Assembly (NCBI GenBank): GCA_905250125.1 | Contig: CAJNOL010000093.1 | Location: forward strand, 62,001 to 126,000 | DNA length: 64,000 bases | Origin: Rotaria sordida | Lineage: Eukaryota > Rotifera > Eurotatoria > Philodinida > Philodinidae | Reading direction: 5' to 3' | Part shown: in pieces, positions 24,968 through 35,619 of the stretch | How positions within the stretch are numbered: position 1 is the first letter of the stretch | Layout of the letters: each line of letters opens with the position of its first letter | Position numbers and translations under genes: made by a program | The notes under the pieces: generated by a model | What the model was told of the DNA's origin: nothing | The model's input: the letters and a program-made list of their open reading frames with translations, nothing else | Database searches by the model: none

Positions 24968-25067
24968 AATTCAATGATATCTATGATGAAATAATTCAAT
25001 GATATCTATGATGAAATAATTCAATGATATCTATGATGAAATAATTCAATGATATCTATGATGAAAT
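24968..25067. repeat. tandem repeat, 25-bp unit x 4
   Basis: Four identical copies of a 25-base unit that begins A-A-T-T-C-A-A-T-G-A-T-A-T-C-T and ends G-A-T-G-A-A-A-T, followed by a partial fifth. It ends about 108 bp before the ATG of the O-methyltransferase gene, so it is in the promoter or 5' leader region. The copies show no differences, so it is young or kept homogeneous. Confidence 0.9.
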
Positions 25068-25174
25068 AATTTCATTACTACGCATATTATTTGATAATTT
25101 AAATCATGAAAACATTAAATACAGATGTTTTTTTTTATTCACTAGATACGAACGATGTTTTAATCATATGAAAC

Positions 25175-25990
25175 ATGGCTTTTACTCCAACTAATCTAAC
25201 AGATTGGATTCGTTCCGATAAATATCACAATCATTTTCTAATTCCTCCTAATGATGCTCTTACTGCTGCAGTAAAATTAAGCGAACAAAATCAATTTGCA
25301 TCTTATGCAGTGAGTGAAGCTCAAGGTAAATTTTTAAATCTTGTGGCTAAAAGTATTCAAGCTCGTCGTATACTCGAAATAGGAACTCTTGGAGGGTATA
25401 ATATATATATACATATACTGATCTTTCTTATTTCAACATTTTGATCAATCATTTTTGTATGTTCTGTCACATAGATATTCTACAATTTGGTTAGCTAATG
25501 CACTTCCTGATGATGGTGAACTTGTAACATGTGAGATTTCAGAAGATTTTGCTAAAGTAGAATCATCTTATAAATTTATTCTTTTATAATATCAATTTGA
25601 TTTTAGATTGCTCAAATAAATATTAATAATGCAGGATTGATGGATAAAGTTAAAATTATAGTTGGTCCTGCAATGACAACACTTCCCAATATCAATCCGA
25701 ATGCTAGTTTTGATCTTGCTTTTATTGATGCTGATAAACAATCGAATGTTGAATATTTTATTCAAGCTAAACGATTAGTGAGAAAGAGAGGTGTTATTAT
25801 CGTAGATAATGTTGTACGTAATGGACGAGTAGCTGATCCAAAACAAAATGATCCACATATAGAAGGTGTTCGTAAATTGTTAGAATATATTAAAAATGAT
25901 TCAACAGTTGAAGCAACAACATTGGGAACTGCTGGAGAAAAAGGTTATGATGGATTTTTATATGCTGTTAATATGTCTTCGATTAATTAG
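25175..25990 (+). CDS. class I SAM-dependent O-methyltransferase (O-MT family 3, COMT/CCoAOMT-like)
   Basis: Three exons, 25175-25395, 25475-25556 and 25607-25990, with 79- and 50-bp introns; 687 nt, 228 aa. The junctions rebuild R-R-I-L-E-I-G-T-L-G-G-Y-S-T-I-W-L-A, the SAM-binding glycine loop, split by intron 1. Further motifs are E-L-V-T-C-E-I (acidic end of beta 2), D-L-A-F-I-D-A-D-K (metal-binding Asp) and G-V-I-I-V-D-N-V (second metal-binding Asp-Asn). This is the layout of the small cation-dependent O-methyltransferases that methylate catechols, caffeoyl-CoA and similar vicinal diols; bacterial and animal COMTD1-like members have the same 220-aa size. No signal peptide, so cytosolic. 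The substrate is not readable. A poly(A)-like AATAAA follows about 45 bp after the stop. Confidence 0.94.
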
Positions 25991-28528
25991 ATTTCAATAT
26001 CAAGACAAATATAATATTGTTTGAACATATATCTTAATAAAATATATAAAAAATGATTAATTGAGTCGAATCTTAAGATTGATTATAAAGTGATGAATAT
26101 TTTAATTTATATCTAACATTGAATAGATTAAATTAACTTTGATTTAGAAAGAAAATCTTATATCATTCTCTTGATTTTTTTTCTAGCTATTAGTAAATAT
26201 TAGGTTAAAAAGATGTTTTTTTGTCCATGTGTTTCTTGATATTTTGTTTAAATTCTCAAAATCATTTGCAAATACAAGCAATTTCTTAACGATAATAGGT
26301 TTTGTGGTAATATCGATTCATACGACAATGTATTTTTATAAAAGTAGTATCCTTCAAAATTATGCACAACAACTTCGAAGTAGAGTCCTTCAAGAAAATT
26401 CTTTTCGAGTCCTGAATCTCATTTTATTGTCAAAATGTTTCACAGGATTCTACTTCAAAATGTCTAAATAAATATGAATATCCCATACAATTGATCGAAA
26501 TATACGTTCGTTCATCATAATGTTGATATAGATTGTGTTTTTAGTATGTATGACTGGAAAATAGATTAGAAATCTTACAATTTAGTGATCTTTTATTAAT
26601 AATACATTTTCCTTGTATTATTTTGACGATAATTTTGCTCAGACAAAAAAAAGGTCAATTACTGTTACGATTATGAAGTTCAACATTGTTAATATCATAT
26701 GCTCTTCTCTTCAAATACGTTTCTCTACAATAAAAACATTCAATTTTGATAAATTGAGAGGATTATAAAATTTTCTTTTCGAAAAGATCAAGATTATTTG
26801 AATTCATATGTTAATACTCGAATAACATATTATAAGGTATAGAAAAAAAAAAGTTCACGGCATTTTTCCTATTGATATATCTTTGCAATTACGTAAGCAA
26901 TTTCAACAAAAAAATAGTAATTTTAAAGAGCGTTTCAAAGTGTACTTATTGTGTAAAAATAAAGGTTCTAGTCTAAGAAATAAGAGCGTCAATAAAGAAA
27001 GTTTGTTACATGCATTTTTGGTTCTCAAAAAATAACACGTGGAGCAGATTAAAGAGCCGCATATTGCATTTCAATTTTTCATCACTTAATACGTTGTATT
27101 AAAAAACAAAATATATCACAAGATGCAGCGTGAAAAGCTCTACAATCTACAAAGTAAAGCTCGTTTTAATTATGCACTTTTTGTTTTCAAAAAAAGCAAA
27201 ATTCTGTACGACTGATTTTCGACCCTGTGAAAAGATCTTTTTTTTTCTACACGAGTAATTCATTTCATCTTTTCATCACCTAATACATTTTATTAAAAAA
27301 ACAAAATATACCACGAGATGCATGCTGAAAAGCTCTACAATTTACAAACAAGAATTTATTTGTTGAAATTGCTCAAGTAGTTGCAAAGATATATCGATAG
27401 GAAAAATGCCGCGAACCTTTTTACCATATATTACGAGGGATTATGATCTAATGAGTAAATATTTGATGTTATCAAAAAATTTTTAGAACAATTGAAAAGT
27501 ACAAAAACTATTTGAAAACGTGTCTCATTCAAAATAATTATATAATGAAAATATAATAGGATACAAGAATCTTTTCATTATTTCATTTCATATAGTATTT
27601 TAATATAGATTCAAGATATTGCTATGAAAGATTACAATCCGTGGGCGGAAATGTATTTCTTGTATATGAACTAGATAAAGAAAATATGTGAAATTATATT
27701 CTAAATTTGAGACTAATAATATTTTTGAATAAATTTCTCTTAGTTATTTTCAAAATTCGAACACTTACAAACACTTTCTAATGAACTGAAAAGATTTGAT
27801 AGAGAAATAAACACACATTATTTGTTGTTATTATACGATATGCACCAGGGACAAAAATCAAGTCGAATTTTGATCTCGTCAATTGATACATGATTCGATA
27901 GAGCTTCACTGACTCATTCAGAATATATACTTTCAATGTTTTTGTCAATTAGTTTTTGTGAAAAATTCTCTAAATACAAGTTACTACGAAAAATATTGAA
28001 GACTGACCAGCTACAAAGAGACTCTAGATTTGAACCGTATACCATCAGTTTATTTTTACAAAAACGATTTATTTGCACGGATTATTGAGTATAACTCACT
28101 GTATTTGACGTAAGTCAACTCCATTTCGTTCTCTAATGATGATGCAAATGAAGCTCTATCCAATCATGTTTCATTTAACGAAATCAATATGCTGCTTGAT
28201 TTTCGCACTCAGTGAACTTTACGCTTTATTAACCTCTAAATATAATAAGACAAAAAAAGATAAATGTTATTGGTAAGGTACGAAAAAAGTAATCAATTTT
28301 TATGTTTATGAGACAGAACTGTTCATTATACCAGATCATTGTTGTGCACTGAATTTCATCTTAAAATTATCAAACAAAAAAAAATTTTATAATTTCTTTC
28401 TAATTATTTATATTAATATAGTAATGACATATTAATAAACCTGAGTAGAGAAAAACATCATTCTGATCATATTTTATTCTTTCTTTTTTCTTTTTGTGAC
28501 TTTTGTTTTTTTTTTCTTCTATATAAAC
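25991..28528. other. 2.5-kb intergenic region
   Basis: Contains the inverted repeat at 26836-27425, listed separately. The 80-aa frame at 26229 has only a GTG start and no domain. Elsewhere A+T-rich with no exon pattern on either strand. Confidence 0.5.
26836..27425. repeat. foldback element with internal direct repeats
   Basis: The outer 75 bp are inverted copies: from 26836 (G-G-T-A-T ... T-T-C-A-C-G-G-C-A-T-T-T-T-T-C-C-T-A-T) and ending at 27425. Inside, a block of about 90 bp beginning T-T-T-T-C-A-T-C-A-C and containing G-A-A-A-A-G-C-T-C-T-A-C-A-A occurs twice in the same direction, at about 27080-27165 and 27277-27350. No target duplication was assigned. The G-C-T-C-T-A-C-A-A core also occurs in the foldback at 34811-35356. 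Confidence 0.65.
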
Positions 28529-30295
28529 ATGCATTGTTAAGAAGAAACAGTTTGTAATATGAAAACGACTAAATAAAGTGCAAGAAACCTTACACTTGTA
28601 GTGTTCTTATCAATTTTGTCATACATCATCTATCTGGTTCTATTTGTTCTTTTTCTTCCATTAAAGGTGTTATTCGTAGCATTGATGGCAGCTTCATTCA
28701 TTCGACAAGTACTTGAAATTCGAAATACATCTACTCCAAAGGATAGTTTACTCGGAAATGCACTCCCTAGTTCATCTCTTCTTGATGTAAGCAATATTCC
28801 ACGTCAATGCGGTCTACTATCAAATGATGAAATAAATATTACTGAAAATTATACAGCTACTCAACTTGTTACTCTTATGGCTTTAGGTCAATTAACAGCT
28901 GAACAAGTTCTTAGAGCTTATCTAAAACGAGCTGGTATTGCTCATCAATTGACTAATTGTGCTACAGAATTTCTTGGTGAAGAAGCCATCAATCGAGCTA
29001 AATATTTGGATGAAGAATTTAATAGACGAGGAGGACCTGTTGGTCCACTTCATGGTTTACCGATCTCTGTCAAAGATTCAATAAGTATACGCAGTCGAAG
29101 GAGTAATACAGGATATATAAAATGGATTAATAGAATAGCTGAAGATGATGCTCTTATTTTGAAGATTCTCTATGAAGCAGGTGCTATCTTCTATGTTCGT
29201 ACTACTGAACCGCAAACTTTGATGTGTATGGAATGTAGCAGTCCAATCTATGGTACTACAGTCAATCCATTTAATCGAAGTCTATCTTGTGGTGGAAGCT
29301 CAGGTGGTGAAGGTGCTTTACTTGGCTTGAAAGGTAGTCCAATGGGAATTGGAACTGATATAGGTGGAAGTATACGTTCTCCAGCTGCTAACAATGGAGT
29401 TTATGGATTAAAACCAACCACTTTTCGAATATCGCTGCAAGGTTTGATGGCTGCACAAATAGGAAGAGAAAGTATTATTCCTGTAGCTGGTCCACTTGCT
29501 CGAGCAAGAGAAGATATTAATCTATTTATGAAAACAATACTTGATACTCAACCATGGCTAAGAGATCCATCTCTTGTACCTATTCCTTGGAGATCAATTA
29601 CATTGGATTCGAAAAATTTAACAGTGGCTGTCATGTGGGATGATGGCGTTGTACATCCTCATCCACCTATTACTCGAGCTCTTCACGAAACTGTCGAATA
29701 TTTGAAAAAATCTGGAATTCGAATTATTGATTGGGAACCAATTGATCATCAAAAAGGTTGGGATTTGATTAGTGCTTTATATTTTTGCAATGGAGCTGAA
29801 GAAGAACGAAATATAATGGCAGAAGTAAATGAAGAACCTCTACCATTAATAGAATGGATTCTTAATCAACCACATGTAAAAAAAAGAAACTGGACTGAAA
29901 TGAATGAAGTGATTGTAGAAAGAGAAAATTATCGTAATCGTTATGCTCATATATGGAATGAACGAGAAACTTCTCTAAATTGTTCTATTGATTGTATTCT
30001 GACACCTGTTGGTCCATCTGCAGCTCCTAAACATGGTACAGCCAAATGGTGGGGTTATACTTCTATATGGAATCTTCTTGATTATCCAGCTGCTGTTTTT
30101 CCTGTTACAACTGTTGATCTTGTCAAAGATCAAGTAGAAATTGATTATAAACCTCGAAATACACTTGATGAAGAAAATTATAAATTGTATACATCAGCTC
30201 AATCTTATGTTAATGCTCCTATTTCATTACAAGTTGTTTGTCGACGTTATAATGATGAAAAAGTAATGAAATGTGTNNNNNNNNNNTCTAAATGA
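28529..30295 (+). CDS. fatty-acid amide hydrolase-like amidase (amidase signature family)
   Basis: The main exon runs from about 28602. It reads an N-terminal membrane segment (hydrophobic to about residue 34) and then a full amidase domain. Numbering from the GTG at 28601, the Ser-cisSer-Lys triad is K158 (P-I-S-V-K-D-S), S233 (G-G-S-S-G-G-E-G-A-L) and S257 (G-T-D-I-G-G-S-I-R); the spacings of 75 and 24 equal those of mammalian FAAH (142/217/241). It should hydrolyse fatty-acid amides or esters at an internal membrane. No in-frame ATG precedes the membrane segment. A seven-base first exon, ATGCATT at 28529-28535, followed by a 66-bp GT-AG intron (28536-28601), restores phase and gives M-H-L-F-L-S; this is my inference. 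A 10-N gap at 30277-30286 hides about three codons near the C-terminus; the family ends within a few residues of it. Confidence 0.92.
30277..30286. other. assembly gap (10 N)
   Basis: Ten N bases close to the end of the amidase gene. A run of exactly ten often stands for a gap of unknown length, so the stop codon at 30293 and the last residues of the amidase are not certain. Confidence 0.98.
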
Positions 30296-30946
30296 TTAAA
30301 ATAATAAGTAGGAATAGTTTAAAAAATTGTCGATATTTCTCATTTACATCAGTTGTTTTGTTTCCTATTAAATATTAATCACCTGATCTATGAAAAAAGA
30401 AAAAAACCGGTATATTCAAGACAAAAATAGCCTCGCTTTTTCTGTTCTTTGCTATCGTATTGCATGTGTGTATTTATACATTAATAATATTATGTTATCA
30501 TTAGAACGAGCTTTTTTTTTCTTCTATTTTATATTTGAGTTAGGTGAGTATGTTGAAAGCTATTTTTAAAAACACTTATCATCAAAGAGAACGACATTTG
30601 TTTATTAACGTAAGATACCATATTAAATTTTAATTATTAGAGTTCTGAATGAGATAAAAAAATAATGTTTTTAAGAATTAGATGTAAAGTATTTGTTAAC
30701 TTCACTGAAGGATTTAGTTTGCTGACGAGATATAATTTGAATCATACGTAAGTCTTAACTGACTTATTTTAATGTATACGCCTACATAATCATATTATAT
30801 GCTTTTATACATGACAAAATCCTTTGTGCGGAATAAGAAAAGAAAGAGACGAAAATATGTATGTAACACAATGACATATTCGGGTTATTTGTGACGTATG
30901 ATTGTCTTATTTTTTTTTTTTTTTTCATAGATCGATAAATCAGTAC
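30296..30946. other. intergenic, nothing recognised
   Basis: A+T-rich spacer between two plus-strand genes, about 650 bp. A pyrimidine tract and an AG directly before the next gene's ATG (about 30911-30930) look like a 3' splice site, so a 5' untranslated or trans-spliced leader is possible there. Confidence 0.45.
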
Positions 30947-31789
30947 ATGTTAACTTTCACTGTGCTTATATTTTGCTTCTTATGGTTTGTGACTCTGTTC
31001 AATCCCTTAGTTGGATCCTCAGAACGCCTTTTTGCTGGTGATTTTCGTGCACCAGATCCACCTGATTCAATCATTGCTGAATATCAAGCTTCATATGTAC
31101 AACACAAATGGGATGCAACAGGTATTTCACATATTGTAAGTGGAATGATATATGCTAGTCCTTCTGTGGGAAGTCTTCGAATGGATCTGACATATGGAGG
31201 TATTATTGCAAGTTCACTTTTTGATTATGCTAATGGAAATAGTGATGGTACAGTTCCAAACTATGTGTAAGTCATTGTTATACTAAATTAAAAATAAAAT
31301 TAAGAAGTGTTTTTTAAATATTTTTATAGTTATACAATGTTACCATCAACTGCTACGTTAGGAACATGTACATTTTATAATGTTACACCAGCTTATCCTT
31401 TATTTCCATCAAATATTCTCACTGCATCTGGTGCTACTTTTGCTGGTCTTGTTCATGATAATCTTTTCTATGCTGATCAAGGACCATTACAAGCATGGGA
31501 TATTTTATTTGGTGGAACAGTTAGTGTTACAGTTTTTCTTGATAACAATAATATGTTAGTAAGGTAAGGATTTCTATTTAAATTTGATAAAAAAAAGTTC
31601 GCATACTTGTTTCTTTTTCTTTTTTATTCTAGAATAGATTTTTCATCACCAACACGTAGTACGTTTACAACAACGCGTCTATTCAATATTATTCCTGGTT
31701 CACCAGCTAAAACTCTTTTCTCAAATCCATGTCCGACAGGATCACCAACTTCAACTCCAATTTCTTCTGGTGGAAGTCGAACTGTATAA
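30947..31789 (+). CDS. small secreted protein, unknown family (weakly ependymin/LolA-fold-like)
   Basis: Three exons, 30947-31266, 31330-31563 and 31633-31789, with 63- and 69-bp introns (phases match); 711 nt, 236 aa. The ATG at 30947 starts a clear signal peptide (L-T-F-T-V-L-I-F-C-F-L-W-F-V ... V-G-S-S). The mature part is beta-rich, with S-G-M-I-Y-A-S-P, L-R-M-D-L-T-Y-G-G, a C-T-F-Y motif, V-H-D-N-L-F-Y-A-D and W-D-I-L-F-G-G-T-V, ending with a Pro/Ser/Thr-rich tail. The strand-plus-L-R-M-D pattern reminds me of ependymin-related proteins, whose LolA-like fold binds lipids, but the usual cysteine set is not complete, so I leave the family open. No membrane anchor. The gene is intact and in normal codon use. 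Confidence 0.85.
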
Positions 31790-34611
31790 GAAAAAACGAA
31801 GCATTCGATTAATCATATAGAATTATGTAGCATTGATTTTATTGACAAATGACATTATCATTTTTTTGCACCATTGAATATTTTGGATGAAATTTTTCTT
31901 TTTCGATATTTTCTTCGTTTATTCAAGTGATTTGTAACATATCTTCTCTTAAATAATCAAAAACTGTAGATTTTCTATTTCGTTTCTTCTTGTTATTAAA
32001 GTACAAAAAAAAACAACAACTAAATATATATATATATGTATATATACTAATCCTATTTCATGTTAAGCTTTAAATCGTTTGCGACTAGGATTTAGTTTTT
32101 GTTTTTTGTTTGAAAAGATTTAATCGCATATTGAATTTATTGGACTTTACTTTTATTAGATTCTTTAATTTGAATTAATTCATACTGAATATAAAACCTT
32201 TTTTTCCTATGGCATACTTTTGGAACATTTTATGGTATTTTACATGTTTCTTTCGAATTGATCTATCTTAATTCTAGTAGAAAACGTTTCTAATAGAATT
32301 TCATCAATGTATTGAGCTCTATATTGATTCGACTTATTACTGATAATTTCTACTAATCTAATCAAACTATATTATAAACATACAATATTGTTTTCTGTGA
32401 TAGTATAAGTATTTCTTGATTGACTTCGTGTCCTTGTTAATGTTGAATTTTCATAAAAAGACTTGAATATCTACTTTTTATAGATTTGATTATTCTACTT
32501 CTATTCGAAACGAATTATGCGATAATACGTTTATTCAATATCAATTCTGATACTTTGAATGCAATTTTTTTTGTCAGTCGTCGTTTATCAATAATACTGA
32601 CATTACTTAAATAGAGGGATATTGATTTTTTTGTTATGTAGATAAAAAAACGCTATCTATTGAAAGAAGTTAAAATCATTCATTCTTGAATTCGTTGAGG
32701 AGAGTGTTTGAATCAAATAAAAATATTATTCTATTAATAAAAAATTGTGTAAAAAAACTGTAATAGTTTGCAGAACAATTATATGAATTGAATTGTGTTG
32801 TAGAATCATTGAATTATACGATAATTTGACAATATTAAATACACATTTGTAAGTTTTTCAAAATATAATACAGATACAATTAATGTCATTGTCGATCATC
32901 AAAAGCCGAAATCAAATAACTAGAAACAAAGTAGGTGATATTCGAGTTTTATTCAACTGCAAAATGCAATGCAAAACTTCGAATGTCGAATATCGAAAAA
33001 ATCGATAGCTCATTAAAAAAAAATGAATAATTATTACTACAATTGATATGGAAATACTTTTCTTCAAAAGATATTTATTTTACTAGAATCAAGACTTTTT
33101 TCTGTTACTATAAATCGAAAATATTATGTTTCGATCAATTAGCGGATCGAACTCAGAAAGTGGGAAGTAACCATTGCGAAATTAATTATTAAGAAAACTC
33201 TATTAATAGAGGTCAAGATATTTCTCACGAATACTATATCGATTGATTACTTGGTTCTCACTTTGATTCATTATATATTCTCAGTTGTATTCAAAGTCGT
33301 CTGAGATATGAGTAAAGAAAGTGACGGTTAATTCTTGTTGTTATCTTCGTTTTAATTATCTCGAAGTTTGAAAGAAAAAACTAAATTTACAAAAAGGTTT
33401 GGGAGCGTATGAATACACATTTTGATCCGTTTTGATTTTCATTATTAAGTTTATGGATAGATTATAAGTTTCTGATCATTTCGATGCCATATTTGAGCCA
33501 TTTTTCATATGATTTTTAGGTATCATTAAAGTTTGCTGTTTACCACACTATCAATTATCAATTAGTCAATAATACTCGCTAACTATATGAATAACAGTTT
33601 GAAAAGGAATACCGAAGATGAAGAGTACTTCAAAGTTATTCTGATAGGTCTTTCTTCATAATATGTTTTCCTATTAAAATCATTCATTTAAATGAACCAT
33701 CGTCAAAATTTGAGGAAGGATCTTATAATTTTGTCACTCTCTGTACTTTAATTTTAAGAAGATAGGACTTTAATTTATTTTGAATTCCATAAAAAGTTCT
33801 ACTTTTATTAATGCAATTAATAACTCTTTAATGGTGAGATACGAGACATTAAAGAGGATTCATGTAGGCTCGACTTATTTTATTTTATTATCTTTTCTAT
33901 TGTTTCAATGTAGCGCTCTTTTCTGCTGAAGCTCATTATCAGGTGTAGCAAAGTTGTTAGTTTTTATTATCTTCTCGTACTATCATTCAGTAAAACCTAT
34001 TTATAATCCTGTTTTAATTTGTTAAACTTCAACATTTCTTCAAGTTAAACTTTTCAATAAATTTTAAATCAGTTTAAAATGCCACGATCCAACATCAGTA
34101 TGCAATCCAAGGAAAAATCTAAAATTTCAAAGCGAGTATCTAATAATGCTATCGTCAAATGAAGTGCCCAAAAATGACTATAAAAAATGTCTTAACTTTA
34201 TTTTATTTTTATTTTATTTTTGTTGTATTAATTGTTTTGTTTTTATCACTTTGTACTTTGGCAGTAAATACATATATGCCCAACTCGCCACTACATTAAT
34301 AACAGTTTTTTCATAGAGAGGTCGGCATGAACTACAATATATCGTATTAAATCTGACGAATATGTAGCGGTAAATAATTAACTATATCGTAAATCATATT
34401 CAATATAATTTGTTAAATATAAAACAAAGACTAAAATTTATGATTATCTACGCTTCGTGAAGAACAACGTATTTTTATTGTTATTCAAAATTTTAAAATT
34501 CTTAAAACTTTATAAAGTATTGATAAATAAAAACAGATACAATTAAACTAACTTAGTAATATAGAAATACTCTTTTCAAATCAAAAACAATATCATTGGA
34601 ACAACATCAGA
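31790..34611. other. 2.8-kb intergenic region, nothing recognised
   Basis: A+T-rich throughout. No open frame over 60 codons on either strand was worth calling and no inverted repeat with clear ends was seen. Confidence 0.5.
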
Positions 34612-34808
34612 TCTAAGTTGTGATAATTGTTCGATATAATCAGTTTGATAAAATTGTTGTCTTTTTCATACATTTCAATTACTACTTTATTATTATTTGT
34701 TGTATGTAAATATATAAATCTATATTCATATCTACAAGATCATCTTATAATATTTTCTAATAAATATCTACCAATTCCATGACCTTGTTCGGAGTTTTCT
34801 TTTCTAAA
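34612..34808 (-). pseudogene. fragment of a GNAT acetyltransferase gene
   Basis: Read on the minus strand from 34808, the sequence gives F-R-K-E-N-S-E-Q-G-H-G-I-G-R-Y-L-L-E-N-I-I-R, then one in-frame TGA (34742-34740), then Y-E-Y-R-F-I-Y-L-H-T-T-N-N-N-K-V and I-E-M-Y-E-K. Q-G-H-G-I-G is the acetyl-CoA pyrophosphate loop (R/Q-x-x-G-x-G/A) of GNAT N-acetyltransferases, and the following Y-x-x-I-Y-L-x-T ... Y-E-K is beta 5 to beta 6 of the same fold. Only the C-terminal half survives. The upstream side stops exactly at a foldback element; beyond that element I cannot read the N-terminal half with confidence, although two or three more codons fit. Confidence 0.65.
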
Positions 34809-34810
34809 TA

Positions 34811-35356
34811 CTTAGGACATACCAAAAGTTCTGACCATAGTGTTTAAAGGATCTTTTTAGATAAGGGGACCTATTGAGAAATGAAAAATCAAATATCCGA
34901 TGTTGTAGAACTTTTTGAGGCGTGTCGAATGATACATAGTAAATCTTGTTTTCATAGAACCCAGAGTCAGTTTACTGATAGACGACTACACACCCATCCG
35001 CACCCACGCTGACAAGATGACCGAAGATGCTACAGATAGGCAGTTGTAGCCTGTCAAAAACTCTACAAAATCGTATTTGAGAAAAAATATTTTACAAATA
35101 TTTTTGACTAATACCAAGGACCACAATATTCAGTAACCTATCATGCTTGGATGTGGATATCTAGTCATCTATCAACAAATTGACTCTAGTTCCTTTAAAT
35201 TCGTATGAAAACAGGATTTACTATATACCATTCGAGGCGCCTCAAAAAGCTCTACAACATCGGATATTTGGTTTTTCATTTCTCAATGGATTCCCTCTTA
35301 TCCGAAAAGATCCTTTAAAAATGTCTTAGCCAGAACTTTTGATATGCTGCTCTAAG
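34811..35356. mobile_element. 546-bp foldback MITE with TA target duplication
   Basis: Flanked by TA at 34809-34810 and 35357-35358. Left arm from 34811 (C-T-T-A-G-G-A-C-A-T-A-C-C-A-A-A-A-G-T-T-C) and right arm to 35356 are inverted copies over about 160 bp each, including G-A-T-C-T-T-T-T ... T-C-A-A-A-T-A-T-C-C-G-A-T-G-T-T-G-T-A-G and A-A-T-C-C-T-G-T-T-T-T-C-A-T in inverted form. A non-palindromic centre of about 220 bp lies between. The TA duplication and the A-C-C-A-A-A-A-G-T-T sub-end are Tc1/mariner-like. It separates the acetyltransferase fragment from its upstream part. Confidence 0.8.
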
Positions 35357-35619
35357 TATTAGATTCATTAGTATCGATCAACAACAAATACAAAAAATAT
35401 AATATCATATGTTTTTTTTTTGTTTTGTCTTTATTTTTTCTTGTTGCACATCGTATTATGTACAGGTAAATAACAATGCACTTATAAATATGAATAGCGA
35501 AAACTTGTCATATATTCAAAGAGTCAGAACAAAAAAAAATATTTCTTTTAGATTTATGATTTTGATTTTTTATTGTATGAAAACTGCAAGAAGAAAAAAA
35601 AAAGAAACTTTTGTAATAT

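Noticed and set aside
28515-28530. TATA-like sequence before the amidase
   Set aside because: It lies only a few bases before the proposed ATG, too close to be its promoter, and such A/T words are frequent in this DNA.
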